Positions 8,169 through 16,808 of a stretch of DNA of 58,379 bases are shown here, one piece after another; the first letter of the stretch is position 1; every line of letters starts with the position of its first letter. A program made the position numbers and the translations under genes. Source of the DNA: an uncultured cyanobacterium (lineage in GTDB: Bacteria; Cyanobacteriota; Cyanobacteriia; Thermostichales; Thermostichaceae); the NCBI GenBank assembly GCA_937944885.1, contig CALFBB010000028.1, positions 1 through 58,379 on the forward strand, given 5' to 3'. The notes below the pieces were generated by a model. The model was not told the DNA's origin and did no database searches. It was given only the letters and a program-made list of their open reading frames with translations.

Positions 8169-10127
8169 GTGTCCCGACGTGCTCGCACCACCAAATCCAT
8201 TCATGACACTTACCAGCTTTTGGGTTTGGCTGGTCAGGGGCAGTATGGGCGGGTATTTTGTGCCCGTCCTCACCAGGGAGGGGAGTTGGTGGCCCTCAAG
8301 GAGCTGCAAGTCGAGCGCTTTCCCACCCACAATTTGCTGCGGGAGCTGCGTTACTTGCTCACCCTTAACCACCCCAACATCACCCGCTGCTACGCCCTAG
8401 AGCATGCTCGGGAGGGACGGTATCTGGTGCTGGAGTACTGCGAGGGGGGCACCCTCCGGGATCTGATCAACCAGGTGGAACAGGGGCTATGGTTGCCAGT
8501 GAAGCAGGTGCTGGCCTTTGTGGATCAAATTTTGGCTGGCTTGGCCCATGCCCATCAACAGGGGGTGATTCACTGTGATGTGAAACCTGAGAACATCCTG
8601 CTCAAACCCACAGCCACAGGTTGGCAACTGAAGCTTACGGATTTTGGCATTGCCCGTCATCCTCAGCCAATTGCCGGTGAGATCACAGCCACAGGTTCCC
8701 CTGCCTACATGGCCCCAGAGCGGTTTTACGGACATTTCGGCCCTGCTTCCGATCTTTACGCTGTCGGCATTATCCTGGTGGAGTTACTGACGGGGCAGCG
8801 GCCCTTTTCCGGATCCCCGAATCAGTTGATGCACGCACATTTGAACCAACCCTTTGTCTGCCCGCCAGGGATCCCAGAGCCTTTACAAACCCTTTTGGAG
8901 CTGTCTCTACGCAAGTTACCCCCGCGGCGGTTTCGCACAGCTGCACAAATGCGTTTGGCCCTGACTGATTTTGCCCGAGAATGGCAGGAGCCGCACAGCT
9001 GCTGGGTAGGGCCTTGGTTGGCCACTGCTTCCTCCCCCGTGGTGCAGGTTTGGGCGGGAGTTGATTCTAATCCCTTATCCCCCCAGCAGCTGCAGATCTT
9101 AGTCGATCAGGCCGGTGTGGCAAACCCGTTGCTGCTGCGGGCAACCGAGACAGCCGTGGAATGGTTGCCTCTAGACAATCCCCAGGGATCCTCACCTATC
9201 TACAGGCATTCTCTTCCTGAGCCTCTGCAGGAGTTGTTCCCTCTCAAGACCTACCCCGAAGCCTTGGCTCTGACCCAGAACAGTGTGGTTCACCTCAGCC
9301 CTGCCCGTATCCGCACTTTGCTCAGTTTTCAGGAGGACTGGCAAGCCACCTGGCTAGCGGATCGCCAGCAGTTGTTTTGGGCAACCCCAACAGAATTGGG
9401 AGCCCTTCAACTTCACCCTCACCCCTCGACTGCAGACCATCTTTCCCCCCCCTCCCACTGTTACTTCCGCTGGGATCTCAATGCTCTACAACCAGGCCGG
9501 AAGGGTGGAGTTCCCCGCTTGCTGGCGCTAGCAACTCATTTGGTGTTGCTCTATCCCGATTCTGCCTTGAACCTATATCTGTTGCCTCTAGCAGCTCATC
9601 ACGGCGTTTTAGACCTCAAAACAGGATCTCAACCCGTGTTCTATCGCCTGCTTCTCGATCCAGCAGCAAGGGTTGTCAGCATTGGGGAACGGTTACTCGT
9701 GGATGAGGGGAAGAATCCTAAGCAAATCGGTGGGCCAGGTTGTTATGGCCTGTACTCAGTGCAGGTGAACCCTTTACGGGTGCGCTACTGGTTTCTCAAG
9801 GAACCCCCCTACCAACTCTGCAAAGCTCCCTGGGGAATCGTTTGGCTGGGTAGGGGTCAAAAGACCGACGAAGGGAGTGAATCCCCCTGCTACCTTTGGC
9901 TCTACAGCGAAGCTGGGGATCCCCTGGCCAAACTGGCTCTGCCTGCCGGAGCAGAGATATTACAGGTGGGTCAGCAGGGACAGATTTGGTTGCGGGTGCC
10001 CAAAGCAGCGGGTCCCCAACGCTGGGAAGTTTGGCAACTGGATATGAACCGGCTCCAGCTGAATGATTCTACAGCTGAGCCTATCTGTAAATCCATCACC
10101 ATCAGTTGCTGCAGCAATCCCACTTGA
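8169..10127 (+). CDS. Ser/Thr protein kinase (PknB/Hanks type)
   Basis: The 652-residue protein has a Hanks-type kinase domain at about residues 15-275: glycine loop GLAGQGQYGRVF, ATP-binding Lys in VALKEL, catalytic loop VIHCDVKPENILL, metal-binding DFG in LTDFGIARHP, and SPAYMAPERF. The residue before the catalytic Asp is Cys, not Arg (HCD, not HRD), so it is a non-RD kinase. The remaining 375 residues resemble no domain I know and have no transmembrane helix, so the protein looks soluble. GTG 8169 is the first start ahead of the domain; no strong ribosome binding site precedes it. Substrates are unknown. Confidence 0.9.
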   Translation: MSRRARTTKSIHDTYQLLGLAGQGQYGRVFCARPHQGGELVALKELQVERFPTHNLLRELRYLLTLNHPNITRCYALEHAREGRYLVLEYCEGGTLRDLINQVEQGLWLPVKQVLAFVDQILAGLAHAHQQGVIHCDVKPENILLKPTATGWQLKLTDFGIARHPQPIAGEITATGSPAYMAPERFYGHFGPASDLYAVGIILVELLTGQRPFSGSPNQLMHAHLNQPFVCPPGIPEPLQTLLELSLRKLPPRRFRTAAQMRLALTDFAREWQEPHSCWVGPWLATASSPVVQVWAGVDSNPLSPQQLQILVDQAGVANPLLLRATETAVEWLPLDNPQGSSPIYRHSLPEPLQELFPLKTYPEALALTQNSVVHLSPARIRTLLSFQEDWQATWLADRQQLFWATPTELGALQLHPHPSTADHLSPPSHCYFRWDLNALQPGRKGGVPRLLALATHLVLLYPDSALNLYLLPLAAHHGVLDLKTGSQPVFYRLLLDPAARVVSIGERLLVDEGKNPKQIGGPGCYGLYSVQVNPLRVRYWFLKEPPYQLCKAPWGIVWLGRGQKTDEGSESPCYLWLYSEAGDPLAKLALPAGAEILQVGQQGQIWLRVPKAAGPQRWEVWQLDMNRLQLNDSTAEPICKSITISCCSNPT

Positions 10128-10160
10128 TCGGCCAGGATGCCTCTGCTCAATATGGAACCC

Positions 10161-10182
10161 AAAAGCCCACATCAAAGTGGGC
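10161..10182 (-). terminator. Probable rho-independent terminator for psaM
   Basis: On the minus strand GCCCAC-TTTGAT-GTGGGC is followed by TTTTGGG, a 6-bp perfect stem with a short T-run. It lies about 155 bp beyond the psaM stop, between the convergent kinase (plus) and psaM (minus) genes. The plus orientation has no T-run. The stem is short, so efficiency is uncertain. Confidence 0.5.
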
Positions 10183-10197
10183 CAGAGGACTTGAGTA

Positions 10198-10225
10198 ACA
10201 ATAGGGATCAAACAATAGGGATCAA
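10198..10225. repeat. 14-bp tandem duplication
   Basis: ACAATAGGGATCAA occurs twice without a gap (10198-10211 and 10212-10225) between the kinase gene and psaM. It is probably a slippage product; no function is evident. Confidence 0.8.
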
Positions 10226-10310
10226 ATCCCACCGGCTTTGCGGAGGGGTAGCAGAGCAGCCTTAGCGCTCCCAAGAGCACATCCCTCGATTCATCAGATG
10301 GCGGTGATCT

Positions 10311-10346
10311 GCTTAACTGCAGGCTTAACTGCAGGCTTAACTGCGG
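10311..10346. repeat. 12-bp tandem repeat at the 3' end of psaM
   Basis: Three direct copies of GCTTAACTGCAG (the last ends GG) cover 10311-10346. Read on the psaM strand each unit contains AGTTAA, so each copy places an in-frame TAA. The first copy reached supplies the psaM stop codon and two more follow in the same frame. Confidence 0.85.
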
Positions 10347-10429
10347 GCCAAACCGGATCCCAGAAGCAGGGCCATCACTGCAGGCACCAAAGCAATAGCC
10401 AGAATGGTGAAGACTTGCGCGTCTGTCAT
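10337..10429 (-). CDS. psaM: Photosystem I reaction centre subunit XII, PsaM
   Basis: This 30-residue reading frame is below the usual ORF length cut-off. The product starts MTDAQVFTILAIALVPAV and ends LLLGSGLARS: a very short N-terminus, then one transmembrane helix. The D-x-Q-V/I start followed by an A-L-x-P-A helix and L-x-x-x-L end is the PsaM pattern, a single-helix PSI subunit near the monomer interface. Length (about 30-31) matches the family. GGGAG lies seven bases before the ATG. The gene is alone on the minus strand between two plus-strand genes. Its stop codon lies inside the first unit of a 12-bp tandem repeat. Confidence 0.8.
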   Translation of the reverse strand: MTDAQVFTILAIALVPAVMALLLGSGLARS

Positions 10430-10649
10430 AGCCAACTCCCTAAGGATGGAACTCTGTTCTCAACTCCCTCACTCTACCCTGAGCTCAAGCAGTGCTTTTG
10501 CATCGGAAGGAAAAGCTCAAAATTCTTTACAGTGAGCCCGTTTCCATCTTATTCACATCCTCTTCCCTGCTTCCTGGGGGGTGAGGTAGCCGTGCTACGA
10601 TAGCGTGGCAATTCAGATCCGGTCAGATCTGGCTGAGGAGTTCAGATCT

Positions 10650-10671
10650 AAGTTGGATCTAAGTTGGATCT
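10650..10671. repeat. 11-bp tandem repeat upstream of glyA
   Basis: AAGTTGGATCT occurs twice head to tail (10650-10660, 10661-10671), with further AGATCT copies just upstream (10625-10649). It overlaps an alternative TTG start at 10664, so it may alter the glyA leader. No regulator binding can be claimed. Confidence 0.7.
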
Positions 10672-10705
10672 GGGTTCACAGTTTTCCTTATTTCATGGCC
10701 ATCTT

Positions 10706-12031
10706 ATGGTAGTTGCTCCGCAAAGTTTGTTCACCCAACGGGATAGTTTGTCGATTCTGGCGGAAACCGATCCGCTGGTGTTTGACCTGATCCGGCAGGA
10801 ACTCAACCGGCAACGGGATCACCTGGAGATGATTGCTAGCGAAAACTTCACCTCGCCGGCGGTTTTGGCAGCCCAAGGTTCAGTGCTCACCAACAAGTAT
10901 GCGGAGGGTCTGCCCGGCAAGCGCTACTACGGCGGCTGCGAGTTTGTGGATGAGCTGGAGCAGTTGGCCATCGACCGGGCTAAGCAGCTGTTTGGGGCTG
11001 CCCACGCCAATGTCCAGCCCCATTCTGGAGCCCAGGCCAATTTTGCGGTTTTTCTGGCCCTCCTGCAGCCGGGTGACACCATCCTGGGTATGGATCTCTC
11101 CCACGGAGGTCACCTCACCCATGGCTCCCCGGTAAATGTGTCGGGTAAGTGGTTCAAGGTGGTGCACTACGGGGTGGATCCGCAAACGGAGCGGATTGAC
11201 TTTGAGCAGGTGCGGGATCTGGCGCTGCGCCACCGGCCTAAGCTAATCATCTGTGGCTACTCTGCCTATCCGCGGGTGATTGACTTTGCGGCGTTTCGAT
11301 CCATTGCCGATGAGGTGGGAGCCTATCTGCTGGCGGATATTGCCCACATTGCCGGCCTGGTGGCAACGGGCCATCATCCGAATCCTGTCCCTGTTTGTGA
11401 TGTGGTCACCACCACCACCCACAAGACGCTGCGGGGGCCACGGGGGGGTTTGATCCTGACCCGGGATGCAGAGCTGGGCAAAAGGCTGGATAAAGCGGTG
11501 TTTCCGGGTAGCCAAGGAGGCCCGTTGGAGCATGTGATTGCCGGCAAGGCAGTTGCCTTTGGAGAGGCTTTGCAACCCCACTTTTCCCAGTACTCGGCTC
11601 AGGTAATCGCCAATGCCCAGGCACTAGCGGGATCCCTGCAGAAGCGGGGGATCCGGCTGGTTTCCGGAGGTACCGACAATCACCTGATGCTGTTGGATCT
11701 GCGCTCGGTTTCCGCCGTCCTGGAAAAAAATGGCGCAACGGATTCGGTAATGACAGGCAAACGGGCGGATCGCTTGATGGATGAAATTCACATCACCGCC
11801 AATAAAAACACCATTCCTTTTGATCCACAACCACCCTTTGTGGCCAGTGGCTTGCGGTTGGGATCCCCTGCCCTCACCACCCGCGGCCTAGGGCCAGTAG
11901 AATTTGAGGAAATTGGGGAAGTTATTGCCGACTGTCTGTTTCATCCTGAGGATGCTGCTGTGTTGTCTGGCTGTCGGCAACGGGTAGCACAGCTCTGTCG
12001 CCGTTTCCCCCTATATCCGCACTTGGGATAA
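10706..12031 (+). CDS. glyA: Serine hydroxymethyltransferase
   Basis: GlyA is a cytoplasmic PLP enzyme that converts serine and tetrahydrofolate to glycine and 5,10-methylene-THF; it also links to photorespiratory glycine. Conserved blocks are [47 protein letters not shown]-like [12 protein letters not shown] and the PLP-lysine motif [14 protein letters not shown]. The frame is open from TTG 10664, inside a tandem repeat. I prefer ATG 10706, giving 441 residues, near the family's 420-430. The end is typical for cyanobacteria ([12 protein letters not shown]). A WecA-like gene starts 15 bp later and is probably co-transcribed. Confidence 0.95.
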   Translation: MVVAPQSLFTQRDSLSILAETDPLVFDLIRQELNRQRDHLEMIASENFTSPAVLAAQGSVLTNKYAEGLPGKRYYGGCEFVDELEQLAIDRAKQLFGAAHANVQPHSGAQANFAVFLALLQPGDTILGMDLSHGGHLTHGSPVNVSGKWFKVVHYGVDPQTERIDFEQVRDLALRHRPKLIICGYSAYPRVIDFAAFRSIADEVGAYLLADIAHIAGLVATGHHPNPVPVCDVVTTTTHKTLRGPRGGLILTRDAELGKRLDKAVFPGSQGGPLEHVIAGKAVAFGEALQPHFSQYSAQVIANAQALAGSLQKRGIRLVSGGTDNHLMLLDLRSVSAVLEKNGATDSVMTGKRADRLMDEIHITANKNTIPFDPQPPFVASGLRLGSPALTTRGLGPVEFEEIGEVIADCLFHPEDAAVLSGCRQRVAQLCRRFPLYPHLG

Positions 12032-12046
12032 GTTTTACGGCTTACC

Positions 12047-13141
12047 ATGCCCTACCTGGTTGCCTTTCTTGCTGCTGCCTGTGTGGTTTTGTGGGCAACC
12101 CCCATGGTTAGAGCAGTAGGGATCCGCAGCGGTCAATTTGATCTGCCCGATGAGCGCAAAATTCATCAGCAGCCGATGGTGCGCCTGGGGGGTATCTCGA
12201 TTTTTTTTGGCAACCTGGTAGCTTTGCTGCTGTTGTGGGGGACAGGAGCCTTTGCGGGGCTGCGCACAGAGCAGGAGTACGAAATCTGGGGAGTGACCAT
12301 CGGCGGGGTTTTGTTTTTTTTGATCGGCTTGGCGGATGACTTGTTTCACTTGTCGCCCTTTGCTCGCTTGTTGATGCAGTTTACGGTGGCCACCGCTGCT
12401 TGGGGAGTCGGGGTGCGCATTGAGTTTGTGACCCTACCAGGATGGGGGATTTGGTTTTTTCCGGTTTGGCTGAGCCTGTTGATTACCCTGTTGTGGTTGG
12501 TGGGGATGGCCAATGCCATCAACTTTATGGATGGCCTAGATGGGTTGGCAGCAGGGGTATCGGGAATTGCGGCGGTGGTGATGCTAATGGTAACCCTGTT
12601 GCTGGATCGACCTGCGGCAGCCATGATTGCTGCAGCTTTGGCAGGAGCTTGCCTGGGGTTTTTGCGCTACAACTTTAACCCGGCCCAGATCTTTATGGGG
12701 GATGGGGGAGCCTATTTTCTCGGCTTTACCCTAGCCGGGATTGGTGTCATTGGTGTGGCCAAGGTGGTGACAACATTAGCAGTGGCTTTGCCCTTTTGTA
12801 TTTTGGCAGTGCCAATTCTGGATATGTCTACGGTGATCCTCAAGCGCTTATCACGGGGGCAATCGCCTTTCTATCCCGATAAAGGGCACCTGCATCATCG
12901 CTTACTTAAAGCAGGGCTTTCTCAGCGGCACTCCGTTTTGCTCATCTATGCCATGACCCTTTGGGTGGGATCCCTGGCCCTGGCTTTGGCGGGCTTACCG
13001 GCGGGGGTCACCTATCTGGGTGGGGCCTCTCTGGTGCTGGGGGGAGTGGCTTGGGGGGCCTGGCAACGGCATCTCCATAGGAAGAAGCAACTGAAGGAGG
13101 AGCGATCCCTGCCTAGTGGGGATACAGGTGCAGGGGACTGA
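12047..13141 (+). CDS. WecA/TagO-like polyprenyl-phosphate sugar-1-phosphate transferase
   Basis: This glycosyltransferase-4 membrane enzyme moves a sugar-1-phosphate, typically GlcNAc-1-P, from a UDP-sugar to undecaprenyl phosphate and starts polysaccharide synthesis. The 364 residues span about ten hydrophobic segments. Visible family motifs are DLPDERKIHQQPMVRLGGI near residue 30, GLADDLFHL near 95, NAINFMDGLDGLAAG near 155, FMGDGGAYFLGF near 215 and the KGHLHHRLL histidine motif near 285. The last motif and lack of MurNAc-pentapeptide features favour WecA/TagO over MraY. It follows glyA by 15 bp. The C-terminus is a charged cytoplasmic tail. Confidence 0.88.
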   Translation: MPYLVAFLAAACVVLWATPMVRAVGIRSGQFDLPDERKIHQQPMVRLGGISIFFGNLVALLLLWGTGAFAGLRTEQEYEIWGVTIGGVLFFLIGLADDLFHLSPFARLLMQFTVATAAWGVGVRIEFVTLPGWGIWFFPVWLSLLITLLWLVGMANAINFMDGLDGLAAGVSGIAAVVMLMVTLLLDRPAAAMIAAALAGACLGFLRYNFNPAQIFMGDGGAYFLGFTLAGIGVIGVAKVVTTLAVALPFCILAVPILDMSTVILKRLSRGQSPFYPDKGHLHHRLLKAGLSQRHSVLLIYAMTLWVGSLALALAGLPAGVTYLGGASLVLGGVAWGAWQRHLHRKKQLKEERSLPSGDTGAGD

Positions 13142-13276
13142 CTGGGATCTGTTGCTGCAAAGTTCTATCGGCTCACTCACCTGAGTTTTCATCGACTTGT
13201 TCTCATCTCAAGATCTGCCTAGACTAAAGCTATTCCAGCCAAGTTTTTGCTGCTGAAGCCCGGCAGCTCTAGATCT

Positions 13277-13852
13277 ATGCATCCGACACCTGAGTTGGCC
13301 AATCTGTTGCGGCGCACCGCTGATCGCATTCAGTTGCAGCGATGGGGTTTTTGGGATAGGGAATATCGCTGGCAGGATAGTACCCGCTGTAACTGCGGTC
13401 TACTGGTCAGGGAAGCCCTGGGCTGGGATGCAGAGCAGCTCAGTCTGCGCATCCACCGTGGCACTTGGCGCAGCATTGCCCAAACAGCCTATCGTACTGC
13501 TACGGCTGCTGCTCTCACCTTAAGGGATCCCTTGCAGCAGGAGCCGCGCTGCGGCGTAACAGGCTTACGCTTGGGGTATGTTTTCGAAAAGATGGCGGAG
13601 TTGGGGTTGGATTGCCCGGAAGACTTCGCCACCCTAGAGGAGCTGAGTGACCCAGTGATCTTAGCTCGCTTGGCAGCAAAAGGTCTGGAGCAGGTGCAGC
13701 GCAACCATGCACTTCATGTGGCCCTCTACATGCGGGAATTGGCGGATTGGATTGATGAACAATTGCAGGCTCAAGCCCAGCTGAGTCGGCTGACCCAGAC
13801 TCTGCACAGGTCAGAAACGGTTGCCGTTTCGGCTCGAGTTCACCTCAGTTGA
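13277..13852 (+). CDS. Conserved-looking hypothetical protein
   Basis: I take ATG 13277 as the start of a 191-residue soluble protein; the frame is open from TTG 13247. It opens HPTPELANLLRRTADRI and contains RCNCGLLVREALGW near residue 37, with a CxC pair, and several helical segments ending in ADWIDEQLQAQAQL. No signal peptide or membrane helix is seen and I cannot name a family. It is convergent with the moxR gene, and the 170-bp gap between them holds no strong terminator. Confidence 0.65.
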   Translation: MHPTPELANLLRRTADRIQLQRWGFWDREYRWQDSTRCNCGLLVREALGWDAEQLSLRIHRGTWRSIAQTAYRTATAAALTLRDPLQQEPRCGVTGLRLGYVFEKMAELGLDCPEDFATLEELSDPVILARLAAKGLEQVQRNHALHVALYMRELADWIDEQLQAQAQLSRLTQTLHRSETVAVSARVHLS

Positions 13853-14022
13853 TAGGGTATGGTCTGGCTCAGGGGGCTGCCCTAGCTCATCCAGACTGTT
13901 GGGTTTAATCTCGCCAGGCCTCCTGTCCATGCTGCTGCCCTCGCAGAACCTTCCTGCCTGGGATGGCTCGAAGGGAACTGAGGATGGTCCCAACCTGAAC
14001 TGAGACAATCAAGACCCCAATA

Positions 14023-15039
14023 TCAAATGGGAGGCTCTATTGTTGCCACAATGTCTCGGATCACTGCCTCTGCCTCTTGCCGCTGGTTGCCAACCATTTC
14101 TGCAGATCCAAGCAGAGAAATCCGATGCGCCAACACCGAGACAAACAATGCTTGTAAATCCTCGGGCAAACAAAAACTGCGCCCATTCACCAAAGCCTGC
14201 GCCCGTGCTGCCCGTGCCAAAGCTAAGGCCCCACGGGTAGAAACCCCAGCTCGCAACAGCTTCGAGGTGCGAGTAGCCTGCACCACCCGCAAAAGGTAAT
14301 CCACCAGGGATCCCTCCAAATACACGTGATCCACCGCCGACTGAATGCGCCGCAACTCTGCTAACGAAAGAACCGGTTGCAAAGCATCCACCGGCTCAGC
14401 TTGTTGACGGGACAAAAGCAGAGCTCGCTCGATCTCAGGGCTCGGATAGCCAATCGACAAGCGCATCAAAAACCGATCCAACTGACTTTCCGGTAGGGGA
14501 TAGGTACCGTGATATTCCAAGGGGTTTTGGGTCGCCAAAACAATAAACGGATCCGGCAGAGGATAGGTGCGATCATCCACTGAGACCTGCTTTTCCGCCA
14601 TCGCCTCCAACAGAGCACTTTGGGTACGGGGAGAAGTGCGGTTAATCTCATCCGCCAAGATCACATGGGCAAAAATTGGACCAGGACGAAATTCAAACTC
14701 CCCCTTGTCTTTGTTGAAGAGGGTAAGACCCAGAATATCTGTCGGCAACAGGTCGCTGGTGAATTGAATCCGCTGAAAATCGGCCCCCAAACTGCGGGCG
14801 ATGGCCCGGGCCAAGGTAGTTTTACCAACACCCGGTACATCCTCTAATAAAACATGCCCTTCGGCAACCAAGGCTGTGATGACCGCCCGCACTACTTGAG
14901 ACTTACCCTGAAATACCGATTCGATATTGGCGTTCAGCCGACCGATTTGTTGGTGTAACCTTTGTAAGGCGTCTGCTGGGATCCCCATTGGACCAGAAGT
15001 TGAACCAGAAGTAGACAGGATAGGGCCGGCAGCCATAAC
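14023..15039 (-). CDS. MoxR-family AAA+ ATPase
   Basis: MoxR ATPases act as chaperones in assembly or maturation of protein complexes, often with VWA-domain partners; none lies next door here. The Walker A is LLEDVPGVGKTTLARAIA, Walker B is VILADEINRTSPRTQSALLEA, and sensor 1 lies in FIVLATQNPLEYHGTYPLPE, all typical of MoxR. The C-terminal lid contains LRAGVSTRGALALARAARA. ATG 15039 gives 338 residues. The frame is open to ATG 15117 (364 residues), and ATG 14991 would give the family-typical 322; no ribosome binding site decides. A TATGAT box lies just upstream of 15117. Confidence 0.88.
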   Translation of the reverse strand, partial: VMAAGPILSTSGSTSGPMGIPADALQRLHQQIGRLNANIESVFQGKSQVVRAVITALVAEGHVLLEDVPGVGKTTLARAIARSLGADFQRIQFTSDLLPTDILGLTLFNKDKGEFEFRPGPIFAHVILADEINRTSPRTQSALLEAMAEKQVSVDDRTYPLPDPFIVLATQNPLEYHGTYPLPESQLDRFLMRLSIGYPSPEIERALLLSRQQAEPVDALQPVLSLAELRRIQSAVDHVYLEGSLVDYLLRVVQATRTSKLLRAGVSTRGALALARAARAQALVNGRSFCLPEDLQALFVSVLAHRISLLGSAEMVGNQRQEAEAVIRDIVATIEPPI

Positions 15040-15167
15040 TGGTTTCCAAAGAAGCTTATATCCACCATACAGTTTGGATCCCCCTCCAGCAGAGTAGACA
15101 ATCCCGATAAACCCCATTGGTAAGCCGGAGTATCATAGGTTAGATGCCTGCGCAAAGGATGTAAACC

Positions 15168-15602
15168 TTGGAACTGTCTTGCAAAAGTGAATATGCCCTG
15201 CTGGCCCTTCTGGAGTTAGCCCAGCACTACCCTGATGGGCAGGTGTTGCAAATTAAAGAAATCGCCGCCCATCAATCCATTCCCGACCGTTACCTGGAGC
15301 AGTTGTTGGCCACCTTGCGCAGACAGGGATTGGTGCGCAGCCAACGAGGTGCCAAGGGGGGCTACTCTCTGGCACGGGCCCCCTGGATGATCTCGCTGCT
15401 GGATGTGATTCAAGCCATCGAAGGGGAAGATCTCACGGGTTCTGTGCCCAGCGTGGACTCCACCCCAGAGCGGGAAGTGCTGCGCAAGGCTTGGCAAGAT
15501 GCACAAGCTGCTGCTGTAGCAATTTTGCAAAAGACTACCCTGCAAGATCTCTGTGACCGACAAGCTCAACAGCAACCAGCCAATCTGATGTACTACATTT
15601 AG
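15168..15602 (+). CDS. Rrf2-family transcriptional regulator lacking Fe-S cysteines
   Basis: The 144-residue protein has an N-terminal winged helix typical of Rrf2/IscR: MELSCKSEYALLALLELAQH, then IKEIAAHQSIPDRYLEQLL and LRRQGLVRSQRGAKGGYSLA. IscR and NsrR carry three cysteines for an Fe-S cluster after about residue 90; this protein has none in that region (EGEDLTGSVPSVDSTPEREV), with a lone Cys in LQDLCDRQ, so cluster sensing in the IscR manner is unlikely. The start is TTG 15168 with AAAGGAT upstream. It is divergent from the MoxR gene, sharing a short intergenic region. Confidence 0.88.
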   Translation: MELSCKSEYALLALLELAQHYPDGQVLQIKEIAAHQSIPDRYLEQLLATLRRQGLVRSQRGAKGGYSLARAPWMISLLDVIQAIEGEDLTGSVPSVDSTPEREVLRKAWQDAQAAAVAILQKTTLQDLCDRQAQQQPANLMYYI

Positions 15603-15704
15603 ACCCACTGCCCCCATCCTAAGACTGTTCAAGACAAGCTGGGATCCCTGGCAGGTTTTGGGTTATCCTGAAGCCCAATTGCTTTCGCGTTTGATTTTAT
15701 TTCC

Positions 15705-16616
15705 ATGACCGTCCAATCTCCTCGCTCTCAGGCTGCCGATTCTTTCTCCTCAGAAGATTTTGCCCAGGCTTTAGACGCGCAAAACCTTGACTTTCGACCG
15801 GGACAGGTGGTGCGCGGTCGCATCTTCCAGCATCAGAATGACGGTGCTTTGGTAGACATTGGTGGCAAATCTCCGGCCTTTTTGCCCTTGCGGGAAGCAG
15901 GGATCCGCCCAGTGGAGGATTTGAGCCAGCTGTTTCCCCTGAAGACAGAAACCGAGTTTGTCATCTTGCGGGAGGACCCAGATGGACAGATGTTGCTCTC
16001 GGTACGGCGCTTGCAACTGAAGCTAATTTGGGAGGAACTGGCCCAGAAGCAAGCCAACGGTCAGACGGTAACTGTGCCAGTGATCGGCATCAACAAAGGT
16101 GGGGTACTGGTGGATGTGCGGGGGTTACGCGGCTTTATTCCCCGTTCCCACCTCAACCAGCGGGAGGATCTCCAGAATCTGGTGGGGCAATCCCTAACTG
16201 TGGGCTTGATTGAGGTGAATCCAGAAGCCAACAAGCTGGTGCTATCCCAACGGGTAGCAATGCAGGCGGAGAACCTGGGCCGTTATGGGATTGGTCAGGT
16301 GGTGGAGGGCAAAGTCAGTGGTCTGAAACCATTTGGGGTATTCGTGGATTTGGAGGGAGTAGCTGGGCTTTTGCACATTAAGCAGGTAAGCCAGAGTTTT
16401 GTTGCCTCTTTATCGGATTTGTTTAAGATTGGTCAACTGATCAAAGCTGTTGTCATTGACCTGGATGAAGCCAAAGGACGGATGGCTCTTTCCACGCGGG
16501 TCTTGGAGAAGTATCCTGGTGAAGTGTTAGAGCAACTGGCGGTGGTGATGAATGAAGCGGAAGAACGCGCCAGTAAGTTAAAAGGGAAAATCACCACGGA
16601 TGGCAAAGTTATCTGA
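15705..16616 (+). CDS. S1 RNA-binding domain protein (ribosomal protein S1 homologue)
   Basis: This 303-residue protein holds three S1 (OB-fold) repeats: about residues 30-100 (GQVVRGRIFQHQNDGALVDI), 115-185 (GQTVTVPVIGINKGGVLVDV, RGLRGFIPRSHL) and 197-270 (GQVVEGKVSGLKPFGVFVDL, GVAGLLHIKQVS). Cyanobacterial and plastid S1 proteins have three such domains, unlike the six of E. coli. Cyanobacteria often have two S1 paralogues, so this may be either the ribosomal protein or its RNA-binding paralogue. It should bind mRNA and assist 30S initiation. ATG 15705 begins at MTVQSPRSQ. Confidence 0.88.
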   Translation: MTVQSPRSQAADSFSSEDFAQALDAQNLDFRPGQVVRGRIFQHQNDGALVDIGGKSPAFLPLREAGIRPVEDLSQLFPLKTETEFVILREDPDGQMLLSVRRLQLKLIWEELAQKQANGQTVTVPVIGINKGGVLVDVRGLRGFIPRSHLNQREDLQNLVGQSLTVGLIEVNPEANKLVLSQRVAMQAENLGRYGIGQVVEGKVSGLKPFGVFVDLEGVAGLLHIKQVSQSFVASLSDLFKIGQLIKAVVIDLDEAKGRMALSTRVLEKYPGEVLEQLAVVMNEAEERASKLKGKITTDGKVI

Positions 16617-16808
16617 GCCGAATTTCTCCGCCCTTCCTATCAGAATCTTCAGAATCTATTGGACTGCCCTCGCTTCAGCCCAAAAGGGTATCCCTGTGGA
16701 AGACTGCCCAGTCGTGCCTGTATCAAATGGCCTGCAATTCCTATCACAAGAGCTCGACCAAGCTGCGCTGTGGTCAGATGAACCAAACCAAACCTAAATC
16801 CTAAGTTC

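Noticed and set aside
10238-10603. 121-codon frame on the plus strand
   Set aside because: It is antisense to psaM and is created by the 12-bp repeats lacking stops in that frame.
16600-16797. 65-codon frame after the S1 gene
   Set aside because: It starts within the S1 coding region, shows no family features and reads as spacer.
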